DNA of 64,000 bases from Trichoplax sp. H2. Taxonomy: Eukaryota; Placozoa; Uniplacotomia; Trichoplacea. The notes beneath the pieces were generated by a model. The model searched no databases. It had not been told where the DNA came from and worked only from the letters and a program-made list of their open reading frames with translations. Location of the stretch: assembly GCA_003344405.1 (NCBI GenBank), contig NOWV01000021.1, forward strand, positions 186,001 through 250,000, written 5' to 3'. This document shows, in pieces, positions 51,892-64,000 of this stretch; position 1 is the stretch's first letter, and each line of letters opens with the position of its first letter. The position numbers were made by a program, and so were the translations under genes.

Positions 51892-54800
51892 ATGACGAAA
51901 TCGAACAGGATATTCAAGTGTATTATCTACGTGGTATTACTAAGTCATAGTCTGAATTGGCAATTGGTCACTGGCTTTCCCAAACCACCTGTGGATAATA
52001 TGATGATCTCATCATGGAATCGTCGGCTAAGTGAGGATAATCATTATCATGGCGATAGTGATGAAGAATTCAGCAAACACTTAGAAAGCCAATTATTATA
52101 TCACATTGAACGACAAGATCGACGTCAACATCGTCAAAAAGTACCCCAATTAATGCATGATTTATATCATATAAGAGCCGAGCAACATCAGCAACAAATG
52201 AGCCAAGAAGAGGAAGAAAATTATCTTCCTATCCAACATAATTATATGGATATACCATTTGTCAGTAAAATGGCTATTAATAGCGTAGTCAGAAATTTCC
52301 ATCATCAAGGTAAGACAGCTAGCTTACTTGATTCTTAACTTCTTGCTTGAAAGTAGTTAAAATAATTTAGCTTTCCTTGATATTAGGACAATAAAGAGCT
52401 TGTATACTTAAAGTATGACAATAGGGGAGAATAATAAATTGAAATTATAGTTTACTTCAGAATGAATTTAAAGTCAATGCTTGTATATTTTTTAGCCGAA
52501 ATCTACTTTCAATATCATAACCTTAATGACCTACTCTATCACTAGAATCAGTGACTTAAAATTTGATTGCCCGACAACGAATTTGTTCACTTGTCGTCCT
52601 CTAATATATCACAACTTTATTACTATCTTGACTGTAGTTTGTACTTTTCTAAAATGTCTTAATAGTTATGATCGAGTTAATATCATGATAGACAAACTCT
52701 TCACATAAGACTTGACAGTATTGCATTATGGCGATGGGGAATGTGTCCAAAGCAAGTGTGCATTTACTTCTTAACCTGTATCTCTGCCATTATTGTACTA
52801 CCGGTGATTTTAGACTGATTATAGTTGTTAACTGAAGCTTGTCGTTTGGATGAAGAGGGATTACTTAAAGCATAATTCGCTCTATTCTTTCTGTTATCAG
52901 CTTCCCTAGTATATTATTATTAATAACGATTCATAGCATTTACCTCGACTCCATATAGAACATCCTTTTCAAATACGACAGCTAGAATAATTTACACAGT
53001 ACTGTATTCCATTAATGCCGACTACTATGATTAGTTCTAGGATAAATGACCTGCTTTATCAAACTACAGTATCTTTTATAGCTTTTAAATCCGTAATAGT
53101 GTAAAGAGGTTCAATAGCTTGGCGCTATAAGATCGTTGGGTTCACTTCATAGTCTTCCCTCCATTAACTACCGTAGCTTACGTCTAAAGATAGAATGTTC
53201 ACTACAGAAATAGACGACTATTTTCTATGCCTTAAAAAACTAATCCATGGTTTGCTTTAACAAGAAAATATGCTTAAAATTTAATAAAAAATATAAGTGC
53301 TATCGTCAATTAATCTATTGCTCATAAACAAACGCTTTACTACCGCCATCCTTATTATGGCACTATTTATGTATAGAATAATTGAACACTAGAGCATAAA
53401 ATTGCTACCTATCGATAAAATTTCTATCCCAATCGAAAAATCAATGCACAAAATCGATTTATTCCCGTCGAATTGCTTAATATTAGCTTTTAATGGTTAT
53501 TACAATATCAAATGTTTTGCGAATTTATTTTGCAACATTTGTAATTATGAAGGATTGGCTGCATCATGCTTTTTCAGAACTTTGCTTATATTGTTGATAC
53601 AATGGGCAATCTTATCCAGCAGAGCAAAAAACTTTATTGTTCACTATTGTTGTAAAAAATACAGACGGTAGAAAAAGTTGTAGTAGAATAACTCCGTCTC
53701 AATCGATTAAGAATCATCTTCAAGTCTACTTAAATCACAATATCAACATTGTCTTGATATCAATTCTGTCTACACTACTACAATAATATTTTGTTGGCCC
53801 ATAAGAAATTGGTTATAAGGCAACTATTGTAAGTTACATAAGATGACCAAAGGACACCTATTTAGTTTCCTTTGTCTCATAGTATAGTAGAAGATATTGT
53901 TATGAGAGCAAAGTATTTCACCACGGCAATTACACTACATAATTTACTCCTATCGGTGCCACCTTGTTGACCTTGCAAATTTCAAAATATAGTAGAGTAA
54001 AAGGGATAGATTGAAGTAGGGTTAGAATGAACGTGTTTTCATGATAGGTCATCATTAAAGTAGAATGGATAAAATAGTGAATATAATTTACATGTACTAT
54101 GGAATAGTAGACGATTGAAAGATGATGATGCATAAGCTGTACATTCTGATATCTGACTGTATTTAAGATTAAAAAAGTGAGTAGTTATAATGTAAAATAT
54201 AGTAAAGAGGGAAGAATTGTAGCTTTTTTTACTAATAAAAGTAATGGCTAATTTTTAAATTATACATTTTAACTCTTAAGACTAATCTTTATCGATCATG
54301 AAGGCGGGAATTGAAATTACATTTCATGGTAAATGACCGTTAATCAACTGAACAATATCTATACAATAGCGTCGAGACTGTATAGAATAATTGAAAACTT
54401 TAAATTTCAAGTATTAAAGTCTTCAATATTCTCTAAGTTATAGAGTAGTATATAATTTATTTAAACTGAATCGTAACTAAGCCAACAAATTTCATTGAAA
54501 CTTAAAACATAACAGATAAAATTGCTGACAGAATTACCTCCAAATTTTTCTCATAAGAATATTTAATTTTTTCCCCATTCGATTAACGAAGATAAAAGTA
54601 ATGATAAATTTATATTACTGTTTCTAAGTATTATTAATAAAACTTGTTGCGAACAATAAATGTTCGAATAGTAGTAGCAATCGACTAGTTCACTCGTATC
54701 ACCGGTATAATTAATCAACAGTACTCTATACAAATTCAAGATATGTAAACTTTTAAATATTCAGTATTCCTCCCCATCGAACTTTCAAGTTCAATAATCC

Positions 54801-56316
54801 AGATAAATCATCCGTGATAATCTAAATTCAAATTGAATAGTCATAATGTGCGATTTCATTTTTTAATTACTGAAGATTTAATCTATCGGAAAGAATAATT
54901 AATGAAGCAATTTTTGTTTATTTATATAGTGTTATAGATCACTATAAACATAGTCCTGGGGTTACTTGAATAGCTTAATATTCTCCATTTTTCCGTAGTA
55001 AGATAACTATTGAAAGTACTCTTCGATCATTTGTATTACTTAACATACAATATTTTTCTTTGAAATCCATTATCTATAACATAATTTCCAATGAAAACGT
55101 TAAGCAAGATTCCTAGTATTGTTAATTTTTGCCTTTCCTTGACTACTGATACAACTTGAGATTTGATCGATTACTATTATTGATTAAAAATGTTCTAATT
55201 TACGCATCTACAGTTAACCAACTATAACCGTTAGTTATCAAGTCTTTTTACCTTTAAATACACCTAATTTGTTGGTTAACGTACTGATTTTCATTGCATG
55301 CTTCCATCAATCTTTTTACGTCAATTATTCGATCATAAATATTTACCTATAGCAAAGCATATTTTTCTTCTACTACAATATCTTATTTAAGCTTAGATCA
55401 ATATTGATTAAAATTTTTTTTCTATATATTTTAATCAACTAAAGGAGAACTAAGTGATAAAGGAATTGTCAATGATAATATCTTATACTTCGATTTATCA
55501 TCGGAGAATCCTGATGAAGAAATCCTCGATCAAGCCATCTTACGCATTCATTACCATGGTCAATCTCCTCACGATAATGCTTTCGGAGCAAGTATTGTAC
55601 GAGTTTATATCGTTACGACTCATCAATCTCGAATGGATTACAAATTAATTAACGAAGAAAAGCTGGCAAGTAATGCTTCCAAATGGATCTCCATCGATGT
55701 TACACAAGCCGTCAAAAATTGGCTTACTAAAAGTCATCCTAATCTAGGCTTGAAAGTCGAAGTAGTGAACCTTCATTCTGTTCCTAGTAAATCCAACAGG
55801 CAACTTCCGAGTGAATTGATGAATAATAACCGAAAGTCAAATCATCGCTTACGCCTTAGGCGCGGTCTAAATCATTTAGAAAATCAGGATCAATGGAATC
55901 AACAGCGCCCTATTTTGTTAATCCATAGCCATGATAAGACAATTGTTCATCAACGACGTAAAAGAGCAACTACGAGTACGACAACAAGCACCAAATCAAA
56001 GAAAGGCTGCAAACGGCATAAGTTAAAGGTTAATTTTGCCGCAGTGGGATGGAATGATTGGATAATTGCGCCTAAAGATTACGATGCTTACTTGTGTAAA
56101 GGGCGCTGCAAATTTCCTCTTAGTCAACACATGAATGCAACTAATCATGCTATCATACAAACCGTAGCCAATCAACATTCACCAGATGAAGTTCCATTAC
56201 CGTGCTGTGTACCAACTGAACTAGATCCAATTCCGTTGTTGTACATTAATGCTAGAGGTAAAAGTGTTTTAAAAAGTTATAGAGACATGGTTGTAAGGCA
56301 GTGTGGTTGTCGATAA
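51892..56316 (+). CDS. BMP2/4: BMP2/4-class TGF-beta family ligand precursor
   Basis: Two exons, 51892-52309 and 55445-56316, are joined in phase 1 across a 3.1-kb intron (429 residues). ATG 51892 starts a secretion signal (basic residues, then CIIYVVLLSHSLN). The prodomain has the family stretches ILYFDLSS, ILRIHYHG and WISIDVTQAVKNWL. A furin site RRKR at residues 310-313 releases a mature chain of about 116 residues with seven cysteines in the BMP pattern (CKRH, LCKGRC, PCCVPTEL, CGCR) and the marks VGWNDWIIAP, FPLSQH and NATNHAIIQT. The absence of an extra residue before the CCVPT stretch and the CKRH start favour the BMP2/4/Dpp group. It is secreted as a Cys-linked dimer that signals through type I/II receptors and Smads; in animals this patterns the body axis. 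Confidence 0.94.
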
Positions 56317-56407
56317 ATTATGTGTGTTCTAGCATGGCTATGGAGCCAGAATCAAAATCAATTCCATCACATCTACAAAAATATTTCTATCTATAGATAA
56401 AAATCTA

Positions 56408-56450
56408 TCTATATATATTATATATATATATATATATTATATTTATAATA
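56408..56450. repeat. (TA)n-rich microsatellite in the BMP 3' region
   Basis: A run of TA dinucleotides with minor interruptions begins about 90 bases after the BMP stop codon. Confidence 0.85.
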
Positions 56451-56589
56451 ATAATTATAAGTAAACATAAATCTATAAATGACCTTGCGGGGAAGTGACC
56501 AGATGAATATAGGATTATGTGGCGTTTTCAAATCATTATTAGACATGTGGACGCAAACCCAAATATACGTACAGATACATATACTCAAA

Positions 56590-56657
56590 GTAAGAGACTA
56601 AGACAGAGAGAGAAAGAGAGAAGAGAGAGAGGAGAAAAAGAGAAAGAGCGACTGAGA
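56590..56657. repeat. Purine (GA-rich) tract
   Basis: A nearly pure A/G run of about 65 bases (gagagagaaagagag style) lies 275 bases after the BMP stop codon; probably 3' UTR or just beyond it. Confidence 0.8.
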
Positions 56658-56659
56658 TA

Positions 56660-59600
56660 TTTAAATGTACGATTGACACTTAATGTAGCAGTCAAGTTGG
56701 AAATTATTTATTAAATAATAATGTAAAAGATATTTTTTATCTAGAGACCGTTAGAAGAAAATGCAAATTTTTAAATTTGCAATTATAATACATTTTCCTT
56801 GATCCATAAGTAAGGCAACTAATCAAACATTACGGTAAAAAGTTTCTATCCTAGATCTAGGAGATGATATCTACTTAACATACAAAGACATAACTATTTT
56901 ATGTACATGTAAATATATACTTTACTGCTTTTTATTATCGATTTTTAAAATAGTTAAATAGTTATTTAGTGTTTCTAATCGTCAATACATGGAATATTAA
57001 CCCAATAGTATGATGCAATGCAATTGACAAGCCTCAAATCTCAATCTCAATTAATCTTCCTCTTTCTCTTACATCTACTATATTAGAAACTACTCCAGTT
57101 TCATCTTAATAAACATACTACGACATAAATTGGTTCGTTTTATATACCTTTATCATTACTTGTCCTACTTAATATTCTTTTAAGAAAAATTCCTTCATGT
57201 AGTATTTATATAGAAAAATGGAGGAATACAAACCTGAACCCCGTCAATATTATCATTTTAACTGTAACTACATCCTTAAATAGAATTAATAATACGCTAT
57301 CACTACGGATACAAGGTTAAATCTTAATATCTTAATAATATTATTATATCTATTAATACCTACATTCACTATGCTATTTTAAATTTTTATTTCGTAAATT
57401 ATCCATAATCCTGTCTATCTGATCGTTCTCAACAACACTGATCACATGCTCTCTTACTCTCTCTTTCAATTCATCTTTTAAGCACATATTCATCATACAA
57501 ACTATCTCCTTTCTATCATCTAGCTATAAAGTAATATTTTTTTCTAACGATATAATTCTTGATGGCTATATTGGTATCGTTAGTATCGATAAGTCGATAC
57601 TTCATTCTTTCTTTCTGTTATATGATAATTTATCATGTATACATTCTTTATAATGCTTATGCATAATTTTTGTATTTTGCATTCATTGAATATGCTGACA
57701 AGAAGTAAAATGATAGCCAAAGAGAAAAATAAAATAATGAAATAATATAGTAAATTAGGACGAAAATTAGTCAATCGGCACCATATTAACGATAAATAAC
57801 CTTAATGTACGCTGTAGATACTAAAATTTCATACTAATATTACTTACTATGTTAAGAATGAATTTTATTTTTAATAATATCTTGCACTGGTAACAATAAT
57901 AAAGAAATTTAGCTATTATCATTCTATGCCTAAGTTTAATGAACTCCTAGCCAAGATTGATCGAACATTAATTATGACAATGTATAGTCTTATTAACTTG
58001 GTAACTTATAATTTCAACTACATTTTTACTACAACATATTTTACCCCTAGGCTAATATATTGGGATATAATATTTATCCGAGTATCGATTCACAGCGACC
58101 TTGAAGTACGATTTATTATAACTTTTAATTATTTTTCATATTCAAAATCAATTTTCAAAAATGTATCTGTATTCTAGGATGTTGAGAGTTACCGATTATA
58201 TTCAGCTAGCTATCAGAAATGAAACTTTTTTACGAGATGATCATTCATATTGCTATACAAATATAGTTATGCTTGGTGATATCTTTACTCAAGCATTGAC
58301 TACTTCAACTGCATCATCAGTCATATAAATGATCGTATGATATGCGTATATTATGCCAAATATACTGTAGTCTTATTCAGTAATCCAAACGAGATATTCT
58401 AGCTTTAAAATATGCCCGTACCTAAATGTGAAAGTAAAAGCAGCTGCTACCTGGAACAAATTCAAAGTGAAATACATGAATCAGGTTTAATATATAGGTA
58501 ACATACATACATCAACAGGTAGTATTATCTAGAGATACTATATATATCATGCTACTGATACTTAGATATATTACAGGCATAGGATGATTTCTAAAGGCAT
58601 TAGTTGTTCATAGAGTTGCAGATTGCAGAAATAATCCGATCATTAATTTTAAATATAACATAATTGTATTTTAATTCCGATTTTAATAACCATCTAGGCA
58701 AATTTAAATCTTTACTCTGCGGTTGTTATATATAGTGAGAGTGTATAGATATTTTATAGATAAAATAATGAATTATTCTTTTGAATAATACAATTTTCAG
58801 CACTCAAATCTAGCATCTGCTACTATAATTATAAAAATAGAGCAATATATTCATTGTAATAGGCTTAGCTAGTAGGTGATAAGAATTAGAACAGATAAAA
58901 TAAGATTCTGTACTGTACTTAAGTTTTCAGTACCATCATTATAATAACCTTATAGTTGTACCTTATAGTTGTTAGGTGAGAAAGAAAAATTTGTTCACTT
59001 ATAGTTAATCCAATATTTACGGCGGGGTCTTCACTATGCGTTTTAGATACTGTATATAATTTATACCTTTTACAATCAGATAATCAGATCAATGCGTATA
59101 CCGTTCTCTCCATTACAATAAGTATATTATCAAGGTAATTTCAAGTTTTTGTTCCAGCACCATAGCGTCTTTTCACTAAGCTAATTTCGGCTGTTATCTT
59201 TTACCAATTATTACCCAACTTAATTATTCAATTGCTCTGGACTAGTTATTCACACTATATTGGTATATATAAATATGTTTACAGTACTATGTTTGAATAA
59301 TTAGCTAATAGAAAACTACTTTTGTAAAGCGTTTTATACGTTTATAACACTGCATTCCTTTCCTATACAAATATGTAATTATTTATTTTAGTCTAATTCA
59401 GATAATGCCGGTTATTATTACCATATTGAAACTTTACTTTCTAATTAAATTATATATAAAAACTTAATACAGCGCCAATTAATGAAGTTTCACAAGTTTA
59501 TTTCGTAGTTACGCCTGTATTAGCGCCATGCGATATATAAACGGATATTTTCTTCATCAATCTAGCGAAGCTGTAGCCGCGTAATGAAGGATACTAGCTA

Positions 59601-61498
59601 CTGTATGACTGTTACTAATGAAAGTCAATCTAACAAGTTATTTAAGCAACCATTTTTTAATACGTCAAAAACAATAACCATTGTCGTTGGTAAGTAATAT
59701 AATTACCATTTCTTAGCTTAGCAACAAATACGTCGGATTTATTGTTATAACTTTGATTTATGTTTTTTTTAAGAGACATACGTATCTCTTTGATAGAAGG
59801 TACACACAGAAATATTTTGATTTTCTCTTTAACTCGTTGTCAAACGTTACTATTATGAAATTTACTTTAGTAGAGAATTTAAAAATTAGCTATATTATAG
59901 TGAGAATGATTATCGAAGATTTTACTGCTGCATAAATCGATTTATTTCTTCCAATTAATCTTGTTTACGATATCATCAAATCTAATTAACAATGTAATAA
60001 TGTTATTGATAACTTAACTATAGTTCATGAATTAATCATGAGAAATATATGGGCAGCTACCTAATAGTATAATATAAACCCTTCGATATTATAAGCACTA
60101 CAAGTAGATTCCCTTAATTTTTTATCATAATTACGACAACATGATACACATAGATCACCACGTTAGTGCAACTTATTGGAGTCGCAATTTATCACGCTTT
60201 CCGCCGGGCATTGAATTATATATAATGAGCTGCTACCGTATATTCAAACAAATAATATTACATTAAACAATCAATTTCTATACAGTATAAAGACGATTGT
60301 TTTGGATACAAAATATCAATTCTTTAGCCGCAATAATAAGGGGTGAAAGGCCAACCAATAAAATCACTACTAGCTACCAGGATGATTATGCAAATAGACT
60401 TATTTGAGCATCGGCCGATTTGATAAATAAAATATTACTTGACAATAATATAAATAACAACGTGCGCTAGTGTTACTGGCTTTGTCATGAAAGATATCAA
60501 TAGTTGATTCGATGAATTACGGCTATTTGCATCACGTTAATGTACGTAAATCATATTGTTACAGCTGTTTAGAATAGAAGCAAATGTCTTGGCTGGTAAT
60601 TTGATTTCAAAGATGACAGATTTTATATAGATTTATGATTCAGACCACGGTAAGTTAATGCAAGTAACTTCAATACTTACATTGCATAAAATTTTACGAT
60701 GGACATTAGGGGAACAATGTTTAGATTGACTACAGAATCACTACGTAAATCATTGGACAAAAAGCGTTGAGTATAAAGCTTCCAATGGCCAGACTGGATA
60801 TATAGTAAACTATAACAAATTTAGCGCATTTTATATATTTTAGCCCCAGATTCTATGTACTACAGATCTATTACGGCCACTCCCGGGAATGAACATATTT
60901 TCAACAATTTTATGATTCACTGAATACTTTGAGAATTATTTTAATCCTTGATTTTGATTATGGATATTTAAGCTAGAATAAATAGCAAATACACGGAAAC
61001 TAAAATGATTTTATGAAGTTTTATTTAATTAAATCTAGGAAAAGCCAGTAGATAGACTATAGCTTTGATATAAACATTTACAAGTAAAACAGCTCATAAA
61101 TTATAACACATGATTCGCAAAACAGCGAAGACCGTGTAAAATCTCCTTTAATGATACTGAATAGGTATTTATGTATTGTGTGTTCATAGGATTATAAGGC
61201 GTTTAGATATGAAAGTAATAATAAACAAGATTCATTCGTAATTTCAATGTAATGTATATATTACTTGGTTTTTCATCAATTTACGGATTGTGCTGTTGGA
61301 GTATCAGTAAATAATGGCAGATCTTACAATAAAAATTGTCAACTTACTAACAAAAAAATTTTTTACTCTTCTCAATGTATCATATACGCGCAATATATAA
61401 AATATAAATTATGTTACGCTAGATTATTAAGTTCGATTAGCTAAAATTCTGATAGGCATTAATTAATAAAATAAGAACAACAATTTGATCGACAACTC
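56660..61498. other. Non-coding interval between convergent BMP and ABCB10-type genes
   Basis: About 4.8 kb of AT-rich sequence. No exon, tRNA or clear repeat found on either strand; short open frames here lack protein-like composition. Confidence 0.5.
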
Positions 61499-64000
61499 TT
61501 AATTTTCAATAAGAATTGATTGCTTTTCAATTAGCTTCTTAAATACACCATTTTCCAATTGCATTAAATCATTATAGTTGCCCCTTTCAACAATTTTGCC
61601 TTCATTAAGGACCACAATCTGATCCGCGTGTTTAATTGTGGATAGTCGATGAGCGATTGTAATAACTGTTCTATTTACCATCAGCCTTTGCAAAGCGTCT
61701 TGAACCAAGTACTCGCTCTCCGCATCTAATGCGCTATTTATGATATTGATTGATACCATTAATAAATCAACAAAGTAAATAGAAATTAACCAATTTTATT
61801 CCTTATATATGCATATGGAATTCTATCTCTTATGATACGATTACACAGAATTAATTATATTATTCAATAGTGTAATGGAGGAGAGGGTAGACTTTATTTT
61901 CGGTAAATTAAGTGTGATAATGTATAGACTTGGTAAGATTTTAACTTTAATGAAATAATAATTTTAATTTTACCTCGTAGCCTCATCCAATATTAAGATT
62001 TGTGGATTCTAATGATAAAAAAATGTTAGTACAAGCAAATAGTGAATAATTTATTTAATAATTTAATACTAAAGTATAAATGCAGGAAGTATGTACAATA
62101 CTATAAGGTTAATCTTATACTTTTACAGGATTTTATACCTTAATGAGTGCCCTGGCAATTGCAATTCGCTGCCTTTGACCACCTATAGGTTCATTATTAT
62201 TTTCCTTCAGTATGAATTATTCGCATAGAGAACTAATAGCATAATGATACGAATAAAAATATTATCACCTGAAAGAGATTGACCTCTTTCACCAACAACA
62301 GTTTGTAACCCGTCTGGAAATCGATCTATAAATTGCATAGCATTAGCTTGCTTGGCAGCATATATTATTTCTTCAGCAGTGATCGACTTGGCATCCTGGG
62401 TACCGTAAGCAATATTTTCATAGATTGTTGTAGAAAATAAGATTGGATTCTACAATGATGATAAATCAATATATTAGTCACGCGTTAAACTAGTTTATTT
62501 GTAATAATTTATATTATTTTCATTAGTATATAATAAAAGATGCACATTTCTGATCTTTCTAACCTGGCTAACTAAGCCTACATTACTACGAATCCAACCA
62601 GGATTGATTGACCTTATATCTTCACCATTTATCAATACTTGTCCGACATCTGGATCATAAAATCGTAGCAACAGCGATGATAATGTGCTCTTTCCACTTC
62701 CACTAGCACCAACAACTGCAGTTATAGAACCAGCTGGAACGTTGAGAGTCAAATTTTTAAATATTACATCATTTGATCTTGAGGGATAGGAAAAGCCAAT
62801 ATTCTTAAAATCGATATCTCCGTTAAGGATTGAAATATCCGGTATAATTCCGGCTAAATTATAATTATTGATATGATTTCATTTAGTACTGTGGCAATAA
62901 TTACTTGTAGTTTCAGACGACAAAACCTTTCATTAATAAAGCGATAATTTTGTTATTACTGACCATCAATGGGAATTTTGGGTTTGCGATCAATAATCTG
63001 CCATAATCTAGTACTGGCACCGACTCCTCTCATAAGTTCAGAATAAAATGAGCTCATTCCTAACAATAATTGTAAAATAGACAATTTAGAGCCAGCAATA
63101 TTGTAACCTAAATCAAAACTACTTCAAATTCTTAAAATGGCTTACCTGCTATCGCAATACCAACATAGCCGGAATATAATAAGAAGGATGTCAATTGGCC
63201 GACAGTTAATTGCGCTTGCGACATCATCATTCCGCCATTCCATAGTACAGCTAATAGTAGAAGGTTACCGGAAAATCCAGTCTAAAATGACATTCATTTA
63301 ATTTTCCGCTTTAGTGGTATCATATTATAATTTATCGATAGTACATACTTTTCTAGTTAAATTACAATACAGTACTTACAAAGCCAAAAAAAGTACTATT
63401 TACAAAAGCCTGTTTATTGCCAAGATGAAGAACTTTGTCGATTTTTTCTCCATATCTGTTTATTATCATAAATTTAACGTCAAGATATCTTTTAGTTTTG
63501 TTAATAATGCGCAATTTTTTAATCGTCACGGCTTCAAATGTACATTCAAACCTTGTCAATTCCTTCATTTCATTCGCAAATGCTCGCACAGTAGTGAAAT
63601 TGCTAATTTTTTCCTCGGCAATCTAGTATGATGTGTTAAGAACAATTTCCTTCTTTATCGATTCAATAGTTATAATGTAACATTGCGCCAATATTTAATA
63701 AGCTGCTGCAATATTATAGTTACCTTACTCTAACTGCAGGAAATTATTTTGATAGTCAATATCACTTTACATACGGTACTCGACTGTGAATAGGATCAGT
63801 TTATATTTATGCGTTACCTCAGTTGATGCAGCTAAAGCATTTTGGGTTTTCTCGGATAAAGTTTTTAAATATCTTCCGTATAAGATGAGAACAATTGATA
63901 ATGGCGCAACCATCCCAATACCAACAGTAGCTAGGTAAGGTGATACGTAAATCTAATCCATTTCAAGAATATAAAGTGTACATGACCATTAGTAAGTATT
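61499..64000 (-). CDS. ABCB10: ABCB10-type half ABC transporter, mitochondrial (5' part outside window)
   Basis: Exons on the minus strand: 63952-63818, 63622-63552, 63455-63380, 63281-63146, 63059-62964, 62853-62564, 62449-62269, 62182-62139, 62008-61974 and 61733-61499 (TAA); phases agree throughout. The visible part covers the last transmembrane helices ([31 protein letters not shown]) with the loop words [12 protein letters not shown] and [15 protein letters not shown]. The nucleotide-binding domain follows: Walker [11 protein letters not shown]-loop VSQNPILFS, signature LSGGQRQR (split by an intron after S-G), Walker [10 protein letters not shown] (split in the Ser codon) and H-loop IAHRLSTI. 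Closest by eye is ABCB10, an inner mitochondrial membrane exporter linked to haem synthesis and redox control. Upstream exons lie beyond 64,000. Confidence 0.9.

Noticed and set aside
1-64000. CRISPR arrays, tRNA or rRNA genes, and intact transposons
   Set aside because: None found: tandem repeats are contiguous without spacers, and no cloverleaf-like or terminal-repeat structure could be supported by eye.

Overview
The window looks like nuclear DNA of an early-branching animal. It is AT-rich (roughly two-thirds A+T by eye), with many short GT-AG introns and clearly metazoan genes: a cadherin-repeat receptor, a BMP ligand, ERH, CDKN3/KAP, an F-box/WD40 protein and ABCB10. A placozoan (Trichoplax/Hoilungia type) fits best, but that is inference from gene content, not a database match. 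All gene models below were assembled by hand from splice sites, intron phase and family alignment; no transcript evidence was available.

Layout. (1) 1-17,427 (+): 3' part of a giant adhesion receptor gene: cadherin repeats, a huge Ser/Thr-rich mucin-like stalk made of tandem repeats, FN3-like domains, one membrane helix and a cytoplasmic tail. Its stalk carries recent 363-bp and 213-bp tandem amplifications. A 1.57-kb intron appears to consist of decayed stalk repeats, and a decayed Ser/Pro-rich extension follows the stop codon. (2) 17.4-26.4 kb: mostly non-coding, but 22.98-24.21 kb holds a decayed paralog of the receptor's last four exons in the same order. (3) 26.4-41.2 kb is the gene-dense part: ERH (-), CDKN3 (+), an ovothiol-type methyltransferase (-) and an F-box/WD40 gene (+). 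ERH/CDKN3 and methyltransferase/F-box are divergent pairs. Both divergent intergenic regions hold dense clusters of the self-complementary word TACTGTA/TACAGTA. (4) 41.2-51.7 kb: long gene-poor stretch with only weak coding-like traces (44.8-46.1 kb). (5) 51.9-56.3 kb (+): a two-exon BMP2/4-class ligand with a TATA box. (6) 56.3-61.5 kb: non-coding. (7) 61.5 kb to the end (-): 3' part of an ABCB10-type mitochondrial ABC transporter, cut by the window edge.

The genes do not form a pathway; they are ordinary neighbours. The most unusual biology is the receptor locus, where repeat birth, repeat decay, possible conversion of exon to intron, tail truncation and a decayed paralog can all be read in one place. 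Next come the stand-alone OvoA-C-type methyltransferase, the CDKN3 micro-exon that carries the catalytic signature, and the palindromic-word clusters.
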